Positions 18,033 to 25,815 of a DNA stretch of 41,990 bases are shown here, one piece after another. Numbering within the stretch: the first letter of the stretch is position 1; every line of letters starts with the position of its first letter. The translations under genes and the position numbers were made by a program. This stretch comes from Phytobacter massiliensis JC163 (lineage in GTDB: Bacteria; Pseudomonadota; Gammaproteobacteria; Enterobacterales; Enterobacteriaceae). Under the pieces are notes generated by a model. It saw only the letters and a list, made by a program, of their open reading frames with translations. It had not been told where the DNA came from and ran no database searches. The stretch is taken from NCBI RefSeq assembly GCF_000321045.1, contig NZ_HE578949.1:43662-85651 (forward strand). The letters are read 5' to 3'.

Positions 18033-18743
18033 ATGGCGATCGAAACATTGCGCGGCCGCTACCGCCTGCACCGTTTTCCCCCGCGTCAGCGGGCCATGCA
18101 GAGCGAACAGCTTTCGCCTGGTATGTCCCCTGCGGAGTATCAGCGTCAGCTGATGGAAGGCTTCCAGGAGGGGCTGCAAAAAGGCTTCGAGCAGGGGATG
18201 GGCGAAGGTCACGAACAGGGCTTTCAGGAGGGGCTGCAAAAAGGCTTCGACGAAGGACGCCGTAAAGGTTACACCGAAGGCAGCCTGGCCGGGCAGCAGG
18301 AGGGGCGTAAAACGTTTGAGCTGGCCGCCCAGCCGCTGGAGGCCATCTCCGGCAAAGTGAATGACTACCTGGCGCACATTCAGCGTAAACAGCGGGAAGA
18401 TCTGCTGCAGCTGGTGGAGAAAGTCACCCGCCAGGTGATTCGCTGCGAACTGGCGCTCCAGCCGACGCAGCTGCTGTCGCTGGTGGAAGAGGCGCTCTCG
18501 GCGCTGCCCGCTACCCCGGAATCACTCCAGGTGCTGCTGAGCAACGAAGAGTTCAACCGCATTAAAAACGCCGCGCCGGAGAAGGTCAGCGAGTGGGGGC
18601 TGACGCCTTCGCCCGACCTGCAGGCCGGGGAGTGTCGGGTGATTACCGATAAATCGGAACTGGATATCGGCTGCGAACACCGCCTTGAGCAGTGCATGAC
18701 CGCGCTGCAAGAGACGCTGGCGCCGGAGGCGCAGAGTGAGTGA
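18033..18743 (+). CDS. lfiH: Flag-2 export ATPase regulator LfiH (FliH-like)
   Basis: A 236-residue FliH homologue that dimerises, binds and restrains the FliI ATPase and anchors it to FliN. Residues ~45-90 form the helical GxxxG repeat typical of FliH. At the DNA level this segment contains a near-perfect 32-nt direct repeat with a 60-nt period. The C-terminal ATPase-binding domain follows. Start ATG 18033 has GGAG upstream; the end overlaps lfiI by 8 bp. Confidence 0.92.
   Translation: MAIETLRGRYRLHRFPPRQRAMQSEQLSPGMSPAEYQRQLMEGFQEGLQKGFEQGMGEGHEQGFQEGLQKGFDEGRRKGYTEGSLAGQQEGRKTFELAAQPLEAISGKVNDYLAHIQRKQREDLLQLVEKVTRQVIRCELALQPTQLLSLVEEALSALPATPESLQVLLSNEEFNRIKNAAPEKVSEWGLTPSPDLQAGECRVITDKSELDIGCEHRLEQCMTALQETLAPEAQSE
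18159..18250 (+). repeat. 32-nt direct repeat with 60-nt period inside lfiH
   Basis: The copies at 18159-18190 and 18219-18250 differ at one position (CTTCCAG versus CTTTCAG). They encode the same GFQEGLQKGF stretch, so the GxxxG helix seems to have grown by an in-frame 20-codon duplication. Confidence 0.85.
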
Positions 18744-20076
18744 CTTTTCGCTCTTTGATAACGCGCTGCGTTCCATCGAGTCGATCCCGCTGGCCCGCGT
18801 CGCCGGGCGGCTGGTGCGCCTGAACGGTATCCTGCTGGAGAGCGTTGGCTGCCCGCTGGTCACCGGCCAGCTGTGCCGGGTCGAAAGCGCCGATCGCACC
18901 CTGATAGACGCCCAGGCGGTGGGCTTTAACCGGGACATCACCTACCTGATGCCCTTTAAACACCCCGTTGGCCTGATGGCCGGGGCGCGGGTCTTTCCGG
19001 AAGAGAAAGCGCAAGAGATCCTGATTAGCGACAGCTGGCTGGGCAGGGTCGTGAACGGCCTTGGCGAGCCGCTGGATGGCAAAGGCCGCCTGAGCGGCAA
19101 TGACGTCCTGCCCCCGCAGGCGCCGTCCATCAACCCGCTCACCCGCCGGGCGGTAGAGGAGCCGCTGGACGTAGGGGTAAAGGCGATTAACGGCCTGCTG
19201 ACCATCGGCAAAGGTCAGCGCGTGGGGCTGATGGCGGGCAGCGGCGTCGGCAAGAGCGTGCTGCTGGGGATGATCACCCGCCAGACCAAAGCCGATATCG
19301 TGGTGGTGGGACTGATCGGCGAGCGTGGCCGGGAGGTAAAAGAGTTAATTGACCACTCGCTGGGGGCCGAAGGGCTGGCGAAGTCGATCATTGTCGCCGC
19401 CCCGGCGGACGAATCGCCGCTGATGCGCCTGAAAGCCACCGAACTTTGCCACTCCATCGCCGCCTGGTTCCGCGACCGCAGCCATCACGTGCTGCTGCTG
19501 GTGGACTCTCTGACCCGCTATGCGATGGCGCAGCGGGAAATCGCCCTGTCGCTGGGGGAACCGCCCGCCACCAAAGGCTATCCGCCGTCGGCCTTCGGCA
19601 TGATCCCACGGCTGGTGGAGAGCGCGGGCAACAGCGAAAGCGAAGGCTCAATGACCGCGATTTACACGGTGCTGGCGGAAGGGGACGACCAGCAGGACCC
19701 CATCGTCGACTGCGCGCGCGCGGTACTCGACGGCCACATCGTCCTGACCCGCAAGCTGGCGGAGGCGGGGCACTATCCGGCCATTGATATCGGCCAGTCG
19801 ATTAGCCGCTGTATGACCCAGGTCACCAGCCGCGAACATCAGCAGGCCGCCCGTTTGCTTAAGCAGAACTACGCCACCTGGATGGAGATCAAACCGTTGA
19901 TTCCCCTCGGCGGCTATGTGGCGGGCGCCGATGCAGGCGTCGATAAAGCTGTCAAACTCTACCCGGCGATTGAGCGCTTTCTGCGCCAGGAGGTCAGCGA
20001 ACCCGCCTCCCTGGAGCTGGTGCTCAGCCGTCTGCAAAGCCTGTTTCCGGCCGGAAGAAAAAGCGAAGGTAAATAA
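18736..20076 (+). CDS. lfiI: Flag-2 export ATPase LfiI (FliI-like)
   Basis: A 446-residue F1-beta-like ATPase that energises flagellar type III export. Walker A AGSGVGKS is at residues 167-174; Walker B is VLLLVDSLTR. The FliI-family segment GEPPATKGYPPSAF follows. The start codon is GTG at 18736, eight bases inside lfiH, preceded by GGAGG. Full length and intact. Confidence 0.96.
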   Translation: MSDFSLFDNALRSIESIPLARVAGRLVRLNGILLESVGCPLVTGQLCRVESADRTLIDAQAVGFNRDITYLMPFKHPVGLMAGARVFPEEKAQEILISDSWLGRVVNGLGEPLDGKGRLSGNDVLPPQAPSINPLTRRAVEEPLDVGVKAINGLLTIGKGQRVGLMAGSGVGKSVLLGMITRQTKADIVVVGLIGERGREVKELIDHSLGAEGLAKSIIVAAPADESPLMRLKATELCHSIAAWFRDRSHHVLLLVDSLTRYAMAQREIALSLGEPPATKGYPPSAFGMIPRLVESAGNSESEGSMTAIYTVLAEGDDQQDPIVDCARAVLDGHIVLTRKLAEAGHYPAIDIGQSISRCMTQVTSREHQQAARLLKQNYATWMEIKPLIPLGGYVAGADAGVDKAVKLYPAIERFLRQEVSEPASLELVLSRLQSLFPAGRKSEGK

Positions 20077-20078
20077 CG

Positions 20079-20516
20079 ATGCGGCAAATCATTGATACCC
20101 TGGCGCAGCTGCAGCGCCTGCGGGACAAAGCGGTGAAGGATATGACGGCGCAGCTGGCAAAGCAGCAGCAGATCTGCGTCGGCTACGAGAACAACATCAA
20201 GGCGCTGGGCTACCTTGTCCAGAAAACCTCCGCCGGAACCGACGCCCCCTGCGTCGAATCCCTGAAAAACGTCTCCGGCTATAAGGGCACGCTGCGCAAA
20301 GTGATTGCCTGGCAGGAGCAGGAAAAGACGCTGGCGAAAATCAAAGAGGGGCGACTGCAAAAAAACCTCGTCGCCGCCGCCTGTAAGGAGAAGGTGGTTG
20401 CCATGACCCTCGACGAAAAGCGCCATGCCATGCAGTACGACGCCGACACCAAAGAGCAGAAAGCGGTGGATGAAATAGCGACCCGCTGCTGGCTGCGGCA
20501 AAAGAATTTAACGTGA
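20079..20516 (+). CDS. lfiJ: Flag-2 export chaperone LfiJ (FliJ-like)
   Basis: A 145-residue, highly charged, coiled-coil protein in the fliJ position right after the ATPase gene. FliJ activates the FliI ring and couples it to FlhA. Sequence similarity within the FliJ family is low by nature, so the call relies on helical composition, length and position. Confidence 0.82.
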   Translation: MRQIIDTLAQLQRLRDKAVKDMTAQLAKQQQICVGYENNIKALGYLVQKTSAGTDAPCVESLKNVSGYKGTLRKVIAWQEQEKTLAKIKEGRLQKNLVAAACKEKVVAMTLDEKRHAMQYDADTKEQKAVDEIATRCWLRQKNLT

Positions 20517-20541
20517 TTTGACTTGAGACAAGAGCCTGGCG

Positions 20542-21186
20542 ATGAGCACCATAGACTGGAGTTACATTGATAAAGTTGTGTATATCAATCTGAAACGGCG
20601 GAGCGACCGTAATTATCGCATTAAAAAACAGCTCCAGTGTGTTGGCGTTGAGCCAGAAAAAATAGTTCGCTTTGAGGCCATTGAAGCGCAGCCTGGCTAT
20701 ATCGGCTGTACGCAATCGCACATTGCCGTGCTCGAAATGGCGATAAAAGCGCAGTGGCGCAACGTGCTTATTCTGGAGGATGACATCGCGTTTGTTCAGG
20801 ACAGCGACGCCGTTGCCCGCACCAATAAATTCCTTACCGCGCTTGGCCGGGTTCCGTGGACGGTCGCTTTCCTTGCGGCCAATTATGCCGCTTTTACGCC
20901 GTTTAAACATATCGACTATATCGTCAGGGCGAATAAAGCCTGGTGCGCCTGCGCCTATCTCGTTAATAGCACCTATTTTTCTGCGTTATTAGACAATTAC
21001 AAACAGGGATTAGCGTTTCTCCAGCAAACCAACTTGCAGCATAAATTTGCGCTCGATGTTTACTGGCAAAGCCTGATGGAGCGGGACTGTTGGCTGGGTG
21101 TTTATCCCAATATTGGCTATCAGACGCCGGACCGCAGCGATATCGAAAATAAATTTGTTGATTATAAGAAGCTGTTTTTTAAGTAA
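20542..21186 (+). CDS. GT25-family glycosyltransferase in the lfi operon
   Basis: A 214-residue glycosyltransferase family 25 protein (the family of LPS galactosyltransferases). It opens with the typical YINLKRRSDRN, followed by the acidic metal/nucleotide motif LILEDD (residues ~77-81) and a C-terminal GYQTPDRSDIE motif. It starts 25 bp after lfiJ on the same strand and is probably co-transcribed. It is related to the middle domain of the large glycosyltransferase at 21268-23880. A role in glycosylating the lateral flagellin is inferred from context; the sugar and acceptor cannot be read from the sequence. The ribosome site is weak. Confidence 0.8.
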   Translation: MSTIDWSYIDKVVYINLKRRSDRNYRIKKQLQCVGVEPEKIVRFEAIEAQPGYIGCTQSHIAVLEMAIKAQWRNVLILEDDIAFVQDSDAVARTNKFLTALGRVPWTVAFLAANYAAFTPFKHIDYIVRANKAWCACAYLVNSTYFSALLDNYKQGLAFLQQTNLQHKFALDVYWQSLMERDCWLGVYPNIGYQTPDRSDIENKFVDYKKLFFK

Positions 21187-21207
21187 ATCACGCCGCGGTG
21201 TCTGTTT

Positions 21208-21239
21208 GTAGCCCGGATAAGGCGAAGCCGCATCCGGGA
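21208..21239. repeat. REP element between convergent glycosyltransferase genes
   Basis: A palindromic unit beginning GTAGCCCGGATAAGGCG and ending GCATCCGGGA. It lies between the 3' ends of the two convergent glycosyltransferase genes and is near-identical, in inverse orientation, to the unit at 32213-32244. Confidence 0.8.
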
Positions 21240-21267
21240 ATCCCGGCTCCACCTTATAATCCACCAC

Positions 21268-23880
21268 TTACGACAGCCAATATTCCTCAAGCTTAGCGCT
21301 GTGGTTGAGAAACTGTCTGGCGATATCGGTTGGCACCGGCTCCTGCGCGCGGGTTTCGATGCCGGTAAACAGATAGTGATGGATGTATTTTTTCACCTCT
21401 TCATAGCTCAGGTTTTTGTAAAAGCAGCGTCCCAGTATTTCCAGCGGCTTTTTATAAAGCAGTGCTTCCAAACCCACCGTGGAGTTGATGGTGATCACCT
21501 TGCTGGCGCCCTTGATTAAATCGAGCGTATTTTCATTGCTGATCAGGAAACGATACCGTTGCTGAAGTTGAACAATCTGTTTGATTTCCCCTAGCTGGGT
21601 TTCCGCCGGATGGATTTTGACCACCAGGGGGATACTGGACTTTTTCGCTGCTGCGCAGGCATGCTTAATCGCCTCTTCATTGCGGAGATCGGCGTTAATC
21701 CACAGCTGGGTATCATAGGAAACCTGGAGCGGCAGGAAGAGGTAATCTTTGCCGCTGGCGAGGATCTTAGCCGTCGAGGCTTTGTTGATAAGCCCGGCGC
21801 AGGGGTTATTCAGCGCCTGCAGCGGCGGGTTTCTCTTTTCACGTTCATAGTCGACCATCCAGCGGCGATGAAACAGTTCATCCACCGCGGGCAAACGTTG
21901 CAGAATAGCCGGGTCTGCCGCCAGTCTGGAGAGCGCATTCGACCCCTGCGTATCAATGAACACTTTATTCGGGAAATTCGCCAGCTCAATATAATCGGTA
22001 TCGATATTATTGATTTTACAGAAAAGCGACACCGGCTTCTCCGCCAGGCCATTCCCCGAACACATCACTATCTTTTTGATGTTCTTGAGAATGCCCGTGC
22101 GCATGATATTACCCAGTATGGCTAAATAGACCGACCAGCACTTTTCATAGGCGGTTTTTTGTACCAGATACTCCCGGCTATGTTTGATGTCATTATCGAT
22201 GGCGTTAAATAGCGCGGCTTTGGCCTTTTTCATATTCTCCGCCAGCGGGATTTTTTCGCTATCCAGCACCAGATGGTGGCGGCAGAGGGGGTTGGCCGTT
22301 TCGCTGTAATTTTTGATATGTGTCCAGGGGGTGAGGATCAGAATCTCCTTCTGTTCCTGCGCGGGCAGGGCATTGATTATCCTGCTGTAGAACCTGGCGT
22401 TTTCTATGGTTTCCATATAAAAGCATAGCGTTTCGTCGCCGCTGACAGGTGTCTCAGGAAGCGGGGCGGATTTGGGCGTGATTTTATTAAAATAAGCGCC
22501 GATATTATCTGTTATGCAGTGTTCAATATCGCTATAACCCGCCCGCTGGTAGCTGAGACTCGGATAGCAGGCCAGCCATTTCCCCTCGCGCAGCAGCGGT
22601 TGCCACTGGCCTTCAGGGGTGTCGCAGGGGTCACGCTGCATCTGCTGCGCCAGGGTGGCGTAGTAGGCGCTATTCACCAGATAAGCGCACACCTTCTGGC
22701 AGTCGCGGGCGTGAATCATCCCGTTCAGGCTTTTTAGCACCGTCCCCTGCTTAACCTCACCGCCCAGGATCACCACCTCCCAGGGTAATTTCGCCAGCCC
22801 GTTCAGAAGCCGGTTCAGCACATTGATGTGCTTCTCCTGCTTGAGGATCACCGCGTCATCTTCCAGCAGCAGATAGTTGCGCCAGCCCTGCTGCTGCGCC
22901 AGCTCAAGCGCCCGCAGGTGGGACCGGCGTCGGCCCAGGCGACCATCGTTCTCTTCACTGGCGGCCAGGCGGGTGATCTTTTCCGCCGGGAATTTCAGCT
23001 GCAATAGCTCCTGCTGGATCTGGCTCAGGCGATCCGGGCGCTTGTCGAGGTTAATGATAATGGCCTGATCGACAATATCCCACTGCACCGGCCGGTGGTG
23101 CGTCGCGTTATGCAGGCTCAGATACCAGTTGCGCAGCAGCGGATCGGTAACGATCTGGTCAAGCGTGGTATCAAGTGGTTCGCTGGCGCCCAGCACGAAA
23201 TCTTTATCAAAGGTGTTCTGGCTGTGGGAAACGCACAAAATCGTGCGCTCGCCGGGCAGCTGGAGCGGATTGGCGGTGAACTTATTGGTAAAGCCCGCCT
23301 CTTCACTCAGATTGCAGTCATCGTCGTAGCGGTGTTTGCGCAGGTAATTACGGTGATAGCAGAAGGTGCCGTTAAGAATATTTTGCGGGCCGAAGCTGCG
23401 AGTCTTAAAGAGGCGGTTGATATGGCTGTACCAGATGGGGATCTGATCGGAGCCGGAGATCAGCGCCCGGTGCTGCTGCATCATGGCGATGGTCCAGGAG
23501 ATTTTATCCGCCGGGTAGTAGTCGTCGTCATCCATGCACAGAATGTACTCGCCCACCGCCAGTTCATTGAGCATGTTGCGCTTTCTACCCAGCGCCAGCC
23601 GTTCTGGATGGTGGATATAACGAATGTTGAACGCCTGCGGGTTGCCCTGGGTCAGCCGCTCAATGACCGGCAGATGGCTCTGGGGCGAGTCGTCGAGAAT
23701 AACCAGTTCACGGCGGTCCGCCGGGTAATCCTGATAGCGGAACATATAGAGCAGCCACGGCAGAAAGGCGCTGCGGTTCCAGGTTGGAGTGACGACGCTG
23801 ACAAAGGGTTTTTCGCGGCCGGTCTCCAGCGTCTTAACAATAGCTGTTGAGGCAGGATGCGCGGTATGGGATTTGGACAT
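21268..23880 (-). CDS. Three-domain glycosyltransferase: GT2 + GT25 + Kps-like
   Basis: An 870-residue apparent fusion. Residues ~25-250 form a GT2 (GT-A) domain with FVSVVTPTWNRSAF and the acidic motif MDDDD at ~117-120. Residues ~270-460 form a GT25 domain with IIINLDKRPDR, LLLEDD at ~340 and YSDIE. Residues ~490-870 resemble capsule polysaccharide transferases of the KpsC/KpsS type, with VKIHPAE and TINSTVGLEALLYKKP. No membrane segment or signal peptide is seen, so it is probably cytosolic. Flanked by flagellar genes, it likely builds an oligosaccharide on flagellin or its precursor (inference). I chose the ATG at 23880; a TTG at 23919 is inside a terminator hairpin. No ribosome site is evident for either. 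Confidence 0.8.
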   Translation of the reverse strand: MSKSHTAHPASTAIVKTLETGREKPFVSVVTPTWNRSAFLPWLLYMFRYQDYPADRRELVILDDSPQSHLPVIERLTQGNPQAFNIRYIHHPERLALGRKRNMLNELAVGEYILCMDDDDYYPADKISWTIAMMQQHRALISGSDQIPIWYSHINRLFKTRSFGPQNILNGTFCYHRNYLRKHRYDDDCNLSEEAGFTNKFTANPLQLPGERTILCVSHSQNTFDKDFVLGASEPLDTTLDQIVTDPLLRNWYLSLHNATHHRPVQWDIVDQAIIINLDKRPDRLSQIQQELLQLKFPAEKITRLAASEENDGRLGRRRSHLRALELAQQQGWRNYLLLEDDAVILKQEKHINVLNRLLNGLAKLPWEVVILGGEVKQGTVLKSLNGMIHARDCQKVCAYLVNSAYYATLAQQMQRDPCDTPEGQWQPLLREGKWLACYPSLSYQRAGYSDIEHCITDNIGAYFNKITPKSAPLPETPVSGDETLCFYMETIENARFYSRIINALPAQEQKEILILTPWTHIKNYSETANPLCRHHLVLDSEKIPLAENMKKAKAALFNAIDNDIKHSREYLVQKTAYEKCWSVYLAILGNIMRTGILKNIKKIVMCSGNGLAEKPVSLFCKINNIDTDYIELANFPNKVFIDTQGSNALSRLAADPAILQRLPAVDELFHRRWMVDYEREKRNPPLQALNNPCAGLINKASTAKILASGKDYLFLPLQVSYDTQLWINADLRNEEAIKHACAAAKKSSIPLVVKIHPAETQLGEIKQIVQLQQRYRFLISNENTLDLIKGASKVITINSTVGLEALLYKKPLEILGRCFYKNLSYEEVKKYIHHYLFTGIETRAQEPVPTDIARQFLNHSAKLEEYWLS

Positions 23881-23892
23881 GGTGAGTTTCAC

Positions 23893-23917
23893 AAAAAAAG
23901 CCGGGTTGCGGCCCGGC
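23893..23917 (-). terminator. Rho-independent terminator after the FliB-like gene
   Basis: On the minus strand GCCGGG-CCGCAA-CCCGGC is followed by seven T. It begins ten bases beyond the methylase-like stop codon and ends just before the ATG of the large glycosyltransferase, so it should limit read-through into that gene. Confidence 0.8.
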
Positions 23918-23926
23918 AAAAGGACA

Positions 23927-24871
23927 CTAAGGAGTCAATAAGGAAAACGCGGACAGCATGACATCGCCGGGCAGCAGCGCCTGGATCTGCTGACGAAGGG
24001 CGGCAGCGGCGTCGCCGAGCCGCCAGCGTTCAAACAGCGCAAACGTCGCAAAAATCTCCGCAGGGTTCAGCGGCGAGCCGTCGAGGGTCCAGAGGCTGAA
24101 CAGGGTGCGGATAAGAAAGAAGTCGGTCGTCAGTTCAAAGTAACGCTGGCCGACAGACGCCCCCTGGTGCTGGGGAAACATATCGTGGTAGAGGCGATAA
24201 ATCAGATAGTTGCTGAAAACCCACGCCTGCGGGGCGAAGTACTGCTGGTGGGTTCGGTGCCAGTTCGCCTGCAACTGCTCCTGCAATAGCGCTTCGCTGT
24301 TCGCATCCTGCAGGGATAGCATAGCTACCTGCAGCGGCAGGCTGATTTTTCGTGCGCTGTCGGGCAGGATCTGCCAGTCAAAACCGATACTGCCCAGCAG
24401 AGTAATCAGCTGGCGTTGAAGCTGCAAAACCGGGGGCAGGCTGGCAAACTGCGCCTGCAATTCGCCATCCAGCGCGTAGCCTTCCAGAACGTCCGGCAGC
24501 GAAGCGACTTGCGCAAGGGTCTGGTCACTGTCGCCGGGCAACTTTTTGCTGTAGGAGAGCATGATCCCCAGCGCATACAGGCGCTGCTCCGGCGGCAGGC
24601 CGGGCAGGGTGACGCAGTTAAGCGCCGCCTGGTTCAGCGCCTGCTCGCGGCGGGTGAGCGGCAGGCTTTCCGCCTCGGCCTCGCACTCGCTAACGTGGAG
24701 CGTAAAGGCATGGGGATCGCCGAGGGCGGTTTCGCAGCAGTCGGCCTCCGTCAGCAGCAGACTATGGCGAACTTCATGTTGCCATGCCTTTCGGGCATGC
24801 AGGGGAGAGCCAGGGCTGCGGGATAAAAACGCGCGGACGAAGTCCGGCTCATAACATTCGATGGTACTCAT
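23927..24871 (-). CDS. FliB-like flagellin lysine N-methylase (LafV-type), divergent
   Basis: A 314-residue protein. The C-terminal two thirds match the FliB family pattern: a leucine-rich EQRLYALGIML segment, then FSNYLIYRLYHDMFP and YFELTTDFFLIRTLF. FliB methylates surface lysines of flagellin. The N-terminal part is shorter than in FliB and lacks the cysteine cluster (CxxxxCxxxCC-type) expected to hold an iron-sulfur centre, so activity is uncertain. Flag-2 loci of other enterobacteria carry a lysine methylase named LafV here; that name is plausible. Start ATG 24871 is chosen over an upstream TTG. A sigma-54 promoter lies 44 bp upstream. Confidence 0.68.
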   Translation of the reverse strand: MSTIECYEPDFVRAFLSRSPGSPLHARKAWQHEVRHSLLLTEADCCETALGDPHAFTLHVSECEAEAESLPLTRREQALNQAALNCVTLPGLPPEQRLYALGIMLSYSKKLPGDSDQTLAQVASLPDVLEGYALDGELQAQFASLPPVLQLQRQLITLLGSIGFDWQILPDSARKISLPLQVAMLSLQDANSEALLQEQLQANWHRTHQQYFAPQAWVFSNYLIYRLYHDMFPQHQGASVGQRYFELTTDFFLIRTLFSLWTLDGSPLNPAEIFATFALFERWRLGDAAAALRQQIQALLPGDVMLSAFSLLTP

Positions 24872-24914
24872 TTCGTTTCTCAACAATCCCGGTATGGTTA
24901 GCTGGCGAAGACTA

Positions 24915-24930
24915 AGCAATTTGCATGCCG
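24915..24930 (-). promoter_or_regulatory. Sigma-54 promoter of the FliB-like gene
   Basis: On the minus strand the site reads CGGCATGCAAATTGCT. It has GG/GC at 12-nt spacing and shares GGCATG and TTGCT with the lfgB and lafB promoters. The predicted transcript would start about 33 nt before the ATG at 24871. Confidence 0.65.
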
Positions 24931-25000
24931 TCTCTGGTCTGCATACTTTTCAATAACTTATGACGACAGAGGAAAACGCGCTTCCCCTCAGCGGGAAGCC

Positions 25001-25429
25001 TCACGGCTGGTAGATAAAATTGGGTTCGGTGCCTAAAAAAGCCTGAATAAACTCATACTGGCGAATCAGCAGGTCGCCGTTTTTTTCATTCCACGCTTTG
25101 CAGCGCTCCGCTTTTTGTTCCAGATCGCGCCACCAGCGTCGGGCGGCGTTTTTTTGCGCTGCCGGCAGCCAGCTCAGCACCTCGTCAATCCCGGCGGCGT
25201 TAACGCTTACGCCAAGCTGCAGCAGCAGGTCGCGCCGCTGCTGGCTGCTGCGGTTGAGCGTTTCATAGTGCTGCTGGATGGTGTCATTCACCGCCAGCAG
25301 TTCGTCGCTGGCGCGGCGGATCATGCACAGGCGCTGCTGCTCCAGCAGCGCCCGCAGAGCGTCATAATGCGTGTTGTCTTCGCGGATCCCGGAAAGCAAC
25401 GCTTTCACCTGCTCAAGCCTGGTACTCAC
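25001..25429 (-). CDS. lfgN: Flag-2 chaperone LfgN (FlgN-like)
   Basis: A 142-residue, mostly helical protein immediately downstream of lfgM, the standard flgN position. FlgN is the export chaperone for the hook-filament junction proteins FlgK and FlgL, whose lateral versions are present in this locus. Twelve bases separate it from lfgM. Confidence 0.85.
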   Translation of the reverse strand: MSTRLEQVKALLSGIREDNTHYDALRALLEQQRLCMIRRASDELLAVNDTIQQHYETLNRSSQQRRDLLLQLGVSVNAAGIDEVLSWLPAAQKNAARRWWRDLEQKAERCKAWNEKNGDLLIRQYEFIQAFLGTEPNFIYQP

Positions 25430-25441
25430 TTCGCTGGCCTC

Positions 25442-25723
25442 TTACTGGCGGAAAAAATTGAGCATGTCGCCCGCAAGCTGGTCGGGATCAACGCTCAGCG
25501 TGCCCGCAGAGAGCGCGGCCTGCATCTGCGCGACTTTGTCATAGTCGACCTCGCTCCGGGCGTCGTTCAGGCTTTGCTGCGCGGCCTGTAAACCCGCCTG
25601 GGTTACCTCATCGGCGGTGGCGGGGGCTGCGCTGCTGCTTACGACCGACGCTTTCGCGGCGCGTTGTGTCCCACTGGACGTTGAGGCCGGGCGGCTGCCG
25701 GCCACTGTCGGCGTTATCTTCAT
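25442..25723 (-). CDS. lfgM: Flag-2 anti-sigma factor LfgM (FlgM-like)
   Basis: A 93-residue FlgM homologue. The N-terminus is Ser/Ala/Thr-rich and disordered-looking. The C-terminal sigma-binding part has VDYDKVAQMQAALSAGTLSVD and ends LAGDMLNFFRQ. It should hold the cognate sigma factor LafS inactive until exported through a finished hook. Since the hook gene is absent here, LfgM may never be secreted. A sigma-28-type box lies 45 bp upstream. Confidence 0.9.
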   Translation of the reverse strand: MKITPTVAGSRPASTSSGTQRAAKASVVSSSAAPATADEVTQAGLQAAQQSLNDARSEVDYDKVAQMQAALSAGTLSVDPDQLAGDMLNFFRQ

Positions 25724-25767
25724 ATCAACCTCGTGTTTCGCGTCTGGCTGTCTCTGTTAATCAACAA

Positions 25768-25794
25768 AAGCGGCCGTGCCGGGCGAAAACTTAA
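25768..25794 (-). promoter_or_regulatory. LafS (sigma-28-type) promoter of lfgM
   Basis: On the minus strand TTAAGTTT, 11 nt, GGCCGCTT. It shares TTAAGTTTTCGC with the lafA promoter at the same spacing and resembles the enteric class 3 consensus TAAAGTTT-N11-GCCGATAA. Confidence 0.65.
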
Positions 25795-25815
25795 GCCGCC
25801 CAGGCAATATTCGCC

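Noticed and set aside
20542-24871. Cargo block as a capsule or LPS biosynthesis island rather than flagellar modification
   Set aside because: No polymerase, flippase or nucleotide-sugar synthesis gene accompanies the two transferases. They lie inside the flagellar cluster beside a FliB-like gene with a sigma-54 promoter. Not fully excluded.
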